Source: Zasmidium citrigriseum (taxonomy: Eukaryota; Ascomycota; Dothideomycetes; Mycosphaerellales; Mycosphaerellaceae). Taken from it: 64,000 nucleotides of DNA. The translations under genes and the position numbers were made by a program. The notes below the pieces were generated by a model that worked only from the letters and a program-made list of their open reading frames with translations, did not search any database and was not told the DNA's origin. Positions 56,114 to 64,000 of the stretch are shown in pieces. Numbering within the stretch: position 1 is the stretch's first letter; every line of letters begins with the position of its first letter. The DNA is taken from contig NHNW01000012.1 of NCBI GenBank assembly GCA_002786025.1, positions 310,001 to 374,000 on the forward strand, in the 5' to 3' direction.

Positions 56114-57922
56114 ATGGAGGAGAGACACCCATCCATCGCTGAAGAGCAAGCGAAGCATCAAGTTCGACTACCAAAGAAGTTGATCGTGTGTTGCGATGGT
56201 GAGTGATACTTTTCTGTGAAAATGACAGCAGCAAGCTAATCGACCTCAACAGGCACCTGGATGGATAGGGATAATGGCTGGAGTAAGGGCAAGTTCGGCC
56301 AGCCTGGCAAGCCACAGACTCCATCAAACGTAACGAGAATCGCGCGAGCCATCATGCCAGAAGACGATGCAAAGCATCCGCAAATCGTCTACTATCAGGC
56401 CGGCATTGGAACTGGCCTGGGTCTGTATGATCAACTACTGGGTGGAGGCACCGGCGTGGGTCTATCCGAGAACATTCGCGAATCCTACGCTTTCCTGGCT
56501 AGCAACTACTCCCCAGAAGACAAGATCAGCAAGTCCGATTCCATATTCCTCATGGGGTTCTCCCGTGGAGCCTTCACAGCACGAAGCCTGGGTGGCTTCA
56601 TCGCTGCAGTCGGAATCCTCACTAGAAAAGCCATGCCTTACTTCTATGACTGCTTCAAGGATTGGGAGAACGCGGGCGTCGAAGGCTACGAACCGCAATT
56701 CTTCCAAGCATATGCGCAAGCCACAGGCGAGACGGACATATTGAGGAATATGCCCAAGCTCCAGCCGCCGAAGGATTCTGAGGAGAACCAGATTGATACT
56801 TACATGGAGAGCTACCGGAAACATCTCCTATCCCTTGGCTTGACACACGAAGCACAGATCAAGTGTATTGGCGTGTGGGATACCGTTGGTGCTTTGGGAA
56901 TTCCCATAAACCCGTTTCTCCAGCGAGTGTTTGCGATGCCGGCTTTTCTCAAGGAGTACCGGTGGTACGATACGAGACTTAGTAACACGGTGGAGAACGC
57001 ATTCCATGCATTGGCACTTGACGAGCATCGCTCCCCGTTCTCACCTGCCGTCTGGGAACTTGATCCTGGAGCGAAAACGAACTTGAAGCAGTGTTGGTTT
57101 CCAGGAGCTCACAGCAATTGCGGCGGAAGTTATGAAGATACGGGCATGGCCAACATAACGCTCGCGTGGATGATGGACAACCTCTCGGGTAACTCACGGC
57201 CAGCGGCGAAAGAGTTCGATCCAGTCGACTGGATTCGTTTCGACGACGACTACATCGACCAATGCTTCAAGCAATCGAGCCGATACTACAGTGCACAAGG
57301 CCCAGATGCTCAAGAATACAAGGGCTGGTCCATGGGCAAAGTCTACAACTCCAACACTTTCCCACAATCGCTCACCGGAGCCAGGACTAGGATGCCGGGA
57401 CGATATCCCAAGACGAACTTCGAGACGGGGCGATACGAGACGAAGATGCTGCAAAACACATGCGAATTCATCCACTCGTCAGTGCGAGCACGTATGGACC
57501 TCGCAGGAAGAGAGGTCGAACCGCAGGAGTGGTACCAGAAATTCGTTCGCTGGCTGTACCGAACGATGACTTTCCAGAAATTCATCCTTCCATACAAACC
57601 ACAGCGGAAGTCAGGCTGGCTGCCTGCCAGTGGTGGACCCCTCGAAGGCTGGAGGTTGACAGACGGACACGAGTCCCACGCGGAACCGAATTACAATATC
57701 GACATGTCTCCAGATGGTGTCAAACAAGTCCACTGGGAGTATCACGGCAAGGGGAAAGTCTCGACTACCGTTATGAAAGAGGATGTCTTTGCTGAGAAGG
57801 GCTATGAGCAACGATTGCTGGAGCACGATCAGGCGATTGCTGATCAGATTATGTATTCGAACAACAAATGGCAGTGGTTCAAGAAGCCGAAGAGAGAGAG
57901 TCAGATTGCGAAGACTTTTTAA
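56114..57922 (+). CDS. DUF2235 alpha/beta-hydrolase (Tle1-like catalytic domain)
   Basis: Exons 56114-56198 and 56253-57922 give 584 residues, and the first intron interrupts the signature motif itself (IVCCDG|TWMDRDNG). The nucleophile elbow is FLMGFSRGAFTARSLGGFI (Ser about residue 131). CIGVWDTVGALGIPINPF carries the Asp, and NAFHALALDEHRSPFSPAVW and WFPGAHSNCGGSYEDTG follow, the latter with a likely catalytic His. These are the four landmarks of DUF2235, whose bacterial members include type VI phospholipase effectors; fungal members are intracellular and mostly uncharacterised. No signal peptide or membrane segment. It converges on the methyltransferase gene 220 bp away. Confidence 0.92.
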
Positions 57923-58142
57923 GAGGCGGGATGGTTTGCATAGCGGAAAGGAAAGGACAGACTGGGATGGGCAATGTTTGACGGCTGATGATGTTTGGAA
58001 GCGTTTTGGCATTGGCATGATTATGATTACGGGGCATTTCCAGCGATGAGATACCACTTCATGAAGCGGTGTTAGGTAGCATAGTGTAGTGGTGTCGGTG
58101 TACTTTCTCAACTTTGAGAACGTCTTGCATTTTTTCTAGCTC

Positions 58143-59331
58143 TCATCTCCGCCTCATCAACCATGCCGTTGCCACAGAAGCTGCCGCCGCACCAATCAAA
58201 ATACCAGCACCCACTTCAAGAAGCCCACTACTCGATCCGGGTACCTCTTTCGCAGGTGTTGGCAAAGCCCTCGATTTGCCGGCGACATGACTTGGTTTCT
58301 GCCCGTACGTCACATGCAAGTCCATCACCTTTCTCAAGCTATCATCCCTCATATCTCGTTTCACTTCTCCAATGAAGGCCTGTGTGTCTTCGAGGTTCCA
58401 ACCCAGCACTTTCGTGAAGAGTATCGTGGTGAAGCCTTCCATTCCTGAGATTGCCGATAACATCGTTCGTGCGCCTAGCGAGCGCTCGGTGGGGTCGGAT
58501 GGCCAGGTCCCGTATTTGTGAGGAAAGACTCGCTCAGTCACCTGAACAAGGTCAGCTTCCGCTTGGAAAGTCTTGAGAAGGGGACCGAGTTGGATCGGCC
58601 GCCCTCGTTTTGTTGCCGCTTGGTCGAGAAGGCGATTCCATTTGAAGACTGGCTGTAGTTCGTCGATGTTCTCAGGCATGGGGATTGGCTGATCATACTC
58701 GTCGACGAGGTACTGTCGGCAGAGCGAGAACTCTTGATGCTCAACCCAACCACCAGGGGCGAGATGTTTCTTAATTTTGGCCATCATCTGGACCCAATCG
58801 GCAACACATCCATGCACCAAGCTGAGATGTATCAGATCGAAGTCATCCTCCGGATAAGGCCACTCAGACTCCATATCCTGAGTGATCCATTCCACGTTCG
58901 CGGGCTTGTTCTTCGGTTGAACCGGGCTCACATCCATCCCGATGATAAAAGCAGAGGGATAGTCCTCGGCCATTTGAATACACCAAATTCCGCTCCCGCA
59001 TCCAATGTCGAGGATCTTGAGCCCAGGTTTCTTAGGTAGAGGTGCGAAGTGTAGGGCGCCGCCCTTGACTTGGGTGAGGATCCAGTGTTGTTCGTTTAGT
59101 CTTTGGATTTCGGGCTCGTCGTTGGGCATGTAATAGTGGCCGAGCTCGGTTGAAGCGTAGCGGCGCCCATTTTCGTAGGTCCAGTTGTAGGCGCTCTCTT
59201 TTTCGGATTCAATGCTTTTCTTGCTGGTGGATCGTTAGTCTCCAGGACCTAAAGGGATATTCTTTTGTGTCGTACAGCGTCTCGACATCGACGAGGTTCC
59301 CTGTCCCGGAGTTCGCTCGGTCGCCTGTCAT
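58143..59331 (-). CDS. LaeA-like class I methyltransferase with C-terminal membrane tail
   Basis: SAM-dependent methyltransferase of the large fungal LaeA-like group; substrate unknown. Exons 59276-59331 and 58143-59223, with a 52 bp intron carrying GACTAAC, give 378 residues. The entry motif YENGRRYASTELGHYYMPND and NEQHWILTQVKGGALHFAPL are typical. SAM binding is at ILDIGCGSGIWCIQMAEDYP (Gly-rich loop about residues 91-97), IGMDVSPVQP (acidic residue after strand 2) and FDLIHLSLVHGCVADW. The C-terminus is unusual: after a Pro/Ser linker, GLLEVGAGILIGAAAASVAT forms a likely membrane helix ending AWLMRRR, as in tail-anchored proteins. Most LaeA-like enzymes lack this. Confidence 0.9.
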
Positions 59332-60489
59332 GGCGTTGACGAGCTGCAGGTACAATGCGAGTCGTCGGCAGTGTCTTGTATCCTAGCTAGTTCTTGAGCC
59401 GTATGGCAATGATGTCTTACTCAAAGTCGTGAGGGAAAATGAAATACGAGACGAAGAAGATATCCAATTATCCAAGAGGTCACTGCCATCCATGGCACTA
59501 TTATGCCGAAGATGCACATTTCGATAGACAACCGTTCGGAGCCGAGTCACAGGGCCCTCGCAGTAGTCGACCACCGGCGGCCATCGCTTGACGGACAAGC
59601 CAATGGCTTCGTGACGTGGACTGCATGACGATGCACGAGTCGGCCGACGATGCGTGCCAACACTGCGAGCCAGAAAGTCAGAGCTTGGTTGCATAAGAGG
59701 AAGAAGCTCGATGTCAGCATTCACCTGAGGTGGAGTGGAAGGACTTGAAGGAGAAGGAGCAACATGGATCAAGGTTTGGCGGCAGGACCCAGCATTGTGG
59801 TCCGTGCATTGGGGAAATCTGGCCGTGGCCAATCCATGGGCAGACAGTACGTTCTTCTCCCCAACAACAAAAGAAGACCAATATCCAGATCCAATCACTA
59901 CTCCAGGCGTAGAAGAATGCTCTCAGCCTAGGGAAACACCGACTTGAGCGTTATCTTTCCACCCACACCTCAAGACCGACTAAGCTCACCCTCGCGACCA
60001 TTTCCCTGTTCATAGCATTCTGACTTGCGAGCTCCGTAAATTGAGCTCGAGTCACGATGGTGGGCATAGCACTCGTGCACAAGTCCTTTGACTCCTCTTT
60101 GATTCTTTGTCGAACCTCATTGGCGTAATCATATGGCGACTTTGTCCTCTGACCGCGGACAACCACATGCCATGCGTCAGCTTAACGGTTATTCAAGGCC
60201 CGGGCACGTGGTTTCGGTGGATGTCTATTTGTCTGTTAGGGTCTTCTTAATCGCGTGAAGCCTGTCAAGTCTGTTCAGTCGCGAGGTCGCGAGGGAGAAG
60301 CAAACAATCAACAAGAGGCGGCGTGCACGTATGTCTTCGCGCTTTTGAGCGGCATACAACATGGCTTTCCCTTAGCAGTCAGTAGCGTCGTCTTCATATA
60401 AGGCATTGTAAGTCCGAGAGAAGCCGCTCCTGTTGTCTCACTTGACTGACCCGCGCATAGAACCAGAGCTATACCTTCCCTAGCCGACC
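59332..60489. other. Intergenic or unresolved, 1.15 kb
   Basis: Several overlapping frames (59383-59898 minus, 59735-59947 plus, 59951-60166 minus). The plus frame has a protein-like stretch (WIKVWRQDPALWSVHWGNLA), and the short minus frame one (YANEVRQRIKEESKDLC), but I could not build spliced models that close. One or two small genes may be here. Confidence 0.4.
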
Positions 60490-60864
60490 ATGAATCCTCA
60501 AGCGCTGGACTGGCAGCCATATCAGCAACAGTACTACGACCCAGTACCAGAACCCGAAGGCACCATGCTCTTCGACCAAGTCCGGGCTCAATTCTGCGAC
60601 GGTATTTCAACGCTCGAAAATCTCCTGCGGTACATGGAATTCGAAGGCACTGCCGAATGCAAAGCCCACGCAAAAGGAATCGACAATCTCTTGTCCACGA
60701 TGGTGTCTCTCGCACGATGGCTCGTGGGGTTTCTTGATAGAGCGACGGCTTGTCAGAAGGATTCGCTGTGGACGAGGTCGGCCATTACTGGGCTCCGGAT
60801 TGAGATGCACACTTACTCGTGGAAGGTGATGCGGATTTCGACGATGCTCCGACGGTCGACATGA
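60490..60864 (+). CDS. Small hypothetical protein
   Basis: Single-exon frame of 124 residues. A short Gln/Tyr/Pro-rich start (MNPQALDWQPYQQQYYDPVP) is followed by a helical region (LFDQVRAQFCDGISTLENLL, then IDNLLSTMVSLARWLVGFLD) and ends basic. The composition is protein-like and the competing antisense frame is weaker. No family recognised. Confidence 0.5.
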   Translation: MNPQALDWQPYQQQYYDPVPEPEGTMLFDQVRAQFCDGISTLENLLRYMEFEGTAECKAHAKGIDNLLSTMVSLARWLVGFLDRATACQKDSLWTRSAITGLRIEMHTYSWKVMRISTMLRRST

Positions 60865-61031
60865 CCGAATTGATGACAAGTCCGTAGGCGACGACAGGAC
60901 ATCGACGGGGTTCTCAGGTGTGGCGTGGACATTCGGAACGTTGCTTTGGTTGATGAAGCGTTTCTCTGACGTTCTGTTGAAAGCATTTTCGAAATGGCGG
61001 CTAGAGCGAGTTGTACTATATTCTTGTATCG

Positions 61032-62255
61032 TTAAGAAGCAAAGGGATGTTGCCCGAACTGGCTCCGATCGCCCATCGCTACTCCTGATTTTTGAAGCTG
61101 CACAGCATATTTCAAGATGGAGAAGTCGTACTCTTCCTTCATGATCTCACCTCTAAGCAGTCGACCGAGCAGCATTGCGTCAAAGGCGGCTTGGCTGGTC
61201 GAAGCTGCGGTGTGTGGTCGAAAGCCGGCAAGTGCATCGCCAATGATTAGCACCTTTCCGTCAAAGAAGCTGTTCTCGTGGCTGATGACGTCCGTGATGG
61301 CTTGGATGAATGGATGCTTGGTCTTCTCGACTGCCTCGGCGTATTGAGGAGGGAGAACTTTCTTGGCGTATTCTTTCTGCTTCTCCCAGACTTGCGGCTG
61401 CATCGTGTCAACAGGGAGAGTGATGACATGGCGTTTGCCGTGGATGTCGGTCATCAACTCGTCGAGCTCAGGGCCGGCCTCCTTGTAGTTGCAGTACCAC
61501 ACCCAGTTGAAAAGCCTCTTTCCTGTCTCTGTCGTGCCGTCATCGCCTGGAATCAGGTATCCAAGTGTTTGAATCCCTTCCGAGTGATAGAACGTGAACT
61601 TTTCAATAAAGGCGTCCTTCGCTCTAGCGGATAATGCGTTTTCCGGCACCGTCCCTCGCCAAGCCACGTATCCAGCATACTTGCGCTCGACCTTGGGGTT
61701 GAGTAGTCGGCGAATGGTCGACGAGCCTCCATCAGCACCGATCACCATATCTGCTACGGCTGTTTGCTCGCCGTGATCTTTGTGCATCCAGGTCAACTTC
61801 ACACCGTTCTCGACATCCTCAATCTTCGTCACAGTGCAGCCATTTTCGTACTTTGCTTTGGCTCCATCATTGGCTCCGAGACCTTCCACGTAGGTGCTCT
61901 GCAGTCCTTCGACTCTCCAACGCAGCAAATGGTACAACAGGTCCCAAGAGGTCATTCGCTGCTGCCGAGTCTCAACACTCTCCGGAATGATGTCACCATC
62001 GCGATTCAGATAGTGTCGCAGTGCACTGGTGATGGCGATCTCCCTTCCTGGTGTGACGTATTGCGAGAAGAACTCTTGCGTTTCATTTCCAGCGACAACT
62101 CCTGCTCCTTGGTTGTGCAGCAAAGCTGTCGGTGAGCGTTCCAAAATGCGGACCTCTGGTGGCGATGGCAGGGAAAGAAGTGTCAAGGCATGCATCAGGC
62201 CGCCCAGCGAGCCGCCGACTATGATGACGGACTTGGGGGTCGTGACGTGTGCCAT
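61032..62255 (-). CDS. FAD-dependent monooxygenase (aromatic hydroxylase class)
   Basis: Group A flavoprotein monooxygenase, single exon, 407 residues. The N-terminal Rossmann motif is SVIIVGGSLGGLMHALTLL (GxGxxG variant GGSLGG) with ILERS closing strand 2. The DG motif is ADMVIGADGGSSTIRRLL, and the GD motif is KVLIIGDALAGFRPHTAAST. The spacing and VAWRGTVPE resemble 2,6-dihydroxypyridine hydroxylase-like enzymes, so a small aromatic or heteroaromatic substrate is likely, but this is inference. No signal or membrane segment. The neighbours give no pathway context; it is not in a recognisable secondary-metabolite cluster. Confidence 0.9.
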   Translation of the reverse strand: MAHVTTPKSVIIVGGSLGGLMHALTLLSLPSPPEVRILERSPTALLHNQGAGVVAGNETQEFFSQYVTPGREIAITSALRHYLNRDGDIIPESVETRQQRMTSWDLLYHLLRWRVEGLQSTYVEGLGANDGAKAKYENGCTVTKIEDVENGVKLTWMHKDHGEQTAVADMVIGADGGSSTIRRLLNPKVERKYAGYVAWRGTVPENALSARAKDAFIEKFTFYHSEGIQTLGYLIPGDDGTTETGKRLFNWVWYCNYKEAGPELDELMTDIHGKRHVITLPVDTMQPQVWEKQKEYAKKVLPPQYAEAVEKTKHPFIQAITDVISHENSFFDGKVLIIGDALAGFRPHTAASTSQAAFDAMLLGRLLRGEIMKEEYDFSILKYAVQLQKSGVAMGDRSQFGQHPFAS

Positions 62256-62780
62256 TGGAAGACAGGGCCGGGAATGTCGCCTAAGAGGAGTTGTGTCAAG
62301 ACTGTTGCTGTCAGAATATATGTTTCAAAGTCTTGTGATGAGCAATGTAGCGCTGTTCAAATACAATGATGGGTTGTCAATGGAAGTGCCCTGTCACCAG
62401 CATTAATAAGAGAGCTCCCCAAGCTGAGGGCGATCTTCGAGGGTTTCGTCTCGTGGATTAGAAATGCTCCCTACATCGCTCGAAAGAGACGAGACGTCCG
62501 GCCCCGGCATTTTCAAGCATGTCTGTGTTCGAGAGACATGTGGAAGTTATCGACGAGTCGATATGGGATATTCTCGCAAAGGTGAGGTGTGGTGTGAGGG
62601 CGAGGAGGGCAAGGATCTGGGTCCGCTCTGGTTGCTCGGCAACCACGCGAGTAAATAGAGCTGCCCCACCAGCTTCACTTCACCGTTACTGTGAACCGCG
62701 GTGAAGAGTAATGCATTTTTGAAGAAGAAGAAGACGGTCGTTTGCTTGACGTTGGGCGAGCTACCACGGCTCTCGGCCCA
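62256..62780. promoter_or_regulatory. Divergent promoter, monooxygenase / right-edge gene
   Basis: 525 bp between two divergent start codons. Nothing beyond short overlapping frames is visible. Confidence 0.5.
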
Positions 62781-64000
62781 ATGGCGCGACCAAGCAAAAC
62801 CAAGCAGTTCGCCATCTACGAGGACACTGGCATTCCGACCCCAGATTCCACCCACAACCCTTCTTTTGACGACGCCCTACGAGCAAAGGAGAGATGCGAC
62901 GACGAGGAAGATGTCTTTGCAGATGACAGAGAGCATGAAGAAGTCAGCGAGGGCAGTATCCTCGACGACATCGAGGAGGCAGAGGAGACGGGCAATATCA
63001 AGCCAACGGATACCGAAGATGAGGACGAACGACGAGAATCTGCTATTACTTCCATCTCGTCCCTGCCAGACTCTTCCACCGATACCGACAATGAGCGATC
63101 GCTACCAATGCACAAACCCTACACACCGCCCATGATCCGACCTTCGTTTCGCCGACCTGAGTCTGTTCGTCGAATGCAGATGACTTCGCCTATACCGTTC
63201 GAAAGAAGCCCGAGACGATCAGCGTTGCACTCTCAATCAAGGTCTGGTACACCACGCTCTTCCCGATCTAGTGTCAAAGGTAGCCCTCGACCACGGAGGC
63301 ATCAAGAAGAGGAGTACTTGGAGCCAGAGAAGAAAGAATATCCGTTGGTCTTGCTTCATGTCTCTCTGCTTCCAGTCGAGCTACGTTGGAGCATGGATGT
63401 GATGCAGGAGGTGCTCCCACAGGGGATATTGGACAACCTGCAATTGCTGAGATCGAAGGTGACGGAAACGATTCTTCAGCGGGGCATTTTGATACCACAT
63501 CCGAGGGAAGAATATGAACTGTTGGAGGAACGCTTGCTGGAGGCTCTTGAACTACGCAAAGAGCGAATTACCAAGTGTGGACATTTCCGTGCTCGCGATT
63601 CGATCTCATCCGCCTCTTCAGCCGAAGACAGCGTCAACAGCGACTCAGGCATCGGCTCCAGTGTGGACTCTGACGGAGAGCTATGCGCAACATGCAGACA
63701 TCATCTGAAGACTCCTCGAACCGCAACAGGAACCGCAGGAAGCAAGTGGCACATAAGGGTCTTCGCGGCCAACGGACTCATGCGAGCATCGGCGTGGGCG
63801 GCGGCATGGTCCGAGATGGAGAGAGTCGATGTGGAGATTCAGCCTTATATCGGAGAGGACCTTCGCCGCCAGCTGGATGCTAGGATCGACCAGGAAGATG
63901 TCGACAAGACGCTGGATGTCGATCTATCGCAGAGACTGCTTGAAGCGCCAATTCCTGAGCCAGAAGAGGCTTATCCTGAACCTGCTCTCACACCCGCAGC
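62781..64000 (+). CDS. Disordered regulator-like protein (often annotated pathway-specific nitrogen regulator), 3' end off the window
   Basis: Open frame from the ATG at 62781 to the window end (406 codons seen, no stop). It starts MARPSKTKQFAIYEDTGIPT, then a long acidic, Ser-rich disordered part. A conserved core appears at about residues 190-270: EYPLVLLHVSLLPVELRWSM, VLPQGILDNLQLLRSKVTET and ILIPHPREEYELLEERLLEA. It ends in a CGHF motif with a later CATCRHH, possibly metal-binding. This core is what I recall from fungal proteins labelled pathway-specific nitrogen regulator; that label is weakly founded and no DNA-binding domain is visible here. The frame has no stop, so a list of stop-terminated ORFs omits it. 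Confidence 0.8.
   Translation, partial: MARPSKTKQFAIYEDTGIPTPDSTHNPSFDDALRAKERCDDEEDVFADDREHEEVSEGSILDDIEEAEETGNIKPTDTEDEDERRESAITSISSLPDSSTDTDNERSLPMHKPYTPPMIRPSFRRPESVRRMQMTSPIPFERSPRRSALHSQSRSGTPRSSRSSVKGSPRPRRHQEEEYLEPEKKEYPLVLLHVSLLPVELRWSMDVMQEVLPQGILDNLQLLRSKVTETILQRGILIPHPREEYELLEERLLEALELRKERITKCGHFRARDSISSASSAEDSVNSDSGIGSSVDSDGELCATCRHHLKTPRTATGTAGSKWHIRVFAANGLMRASAWAAAWSEMERVDVEIQPYIGEDLRRQLDARIDQEDVDKTLDVDLSQRLLEAPIPEPEEAYPEPALTPA

Overview
The window is nuclear DNA from a filamentous ascomycete, most likely a Dothideomycete (Mycosphaerellales/Capnodiales type; inferred from gene style, not proven). The evidence is many genes with one to six introns of about 45-60 bp, GT..AG borders and CTRAY branch sites; monocistronic genes on both strands; typical fungal families (QCR8, Dus1, Pap1, a DIP2/CPS1-type protein, FRE-type reductase, CASP/Coy1, a Vps3-like protein); and a long island mutated by repeat-induced point mutation (RIP).

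Left arm (1-29.5 kb), in order: an HSPA12-like Hsp70 cut by the left edge (-); poly(A) polymerase (-); a seven-exon homoserine-acetyltransferase-like alpha/beta hydrolase (-), divergent from a flavin-reductase-domain protein (+); an APH-like kinase (-) 36 bp from it; a large conserved protein of unknown function (-, four exons); a small secreted AA1-like protein (+); a small basic hypothetical (+); a cytochrome-b5/MAPR-like membrane protein (-); a doubtful hypothetical (-); QCR8 (+); DUS1 (-); a ferric-reductase-like flavocytochrome (+); an acidic hypothetical (-).

Centre (about 29.57-39.18 kb): no ORF of 60 codons survives. CA and TG dinucleotides are almost absent while CG is frequent, as expected when CpA has been converted to TpA on both strands. 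Imperfect inverted repeats lie at both ends. Read on the minus strand, the island holds a roughly 1000-codon fossil transposase frame interrupted by TAG/TAA but not TGA. A second fossil gene upstream of it carries coding minisatellites. I read the island as one RIP-killed class II (DNA) transposon. It is the most interesting object in the window.

Right arm (39.2-64 kb): the large CPS1/DIP2-like adenylate-forming protein (+), starting about 370 bp from the dead element; a secreted DUF3455 protein (-); CASP/Coy1 (-) and a Vps3/Vps39-type tethering subunit (+) sharing a 327 bp divergent promoter; a three-exon, 63-residue, six-cysteine secreted protein (-) whose exons are too short for an ordinary ORF scan; a DUF2235 hydrolase (+); a LaeA-like methyltransferase with a C-terminal membrane tail (-); a small hypothetical (+); an FAD monooxygenase (-); and a disordered regulator-like protein cut by the right edge (+).

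The genes do not form a biosynthetic cluster. Most are housekeeping, with three secreted-protein genes and one dead transposon between them. Exon borders come from reading splice signals and checking that phases close; none was tested against transcripts. I saw no tRNA, rRNA or CRISPR array.
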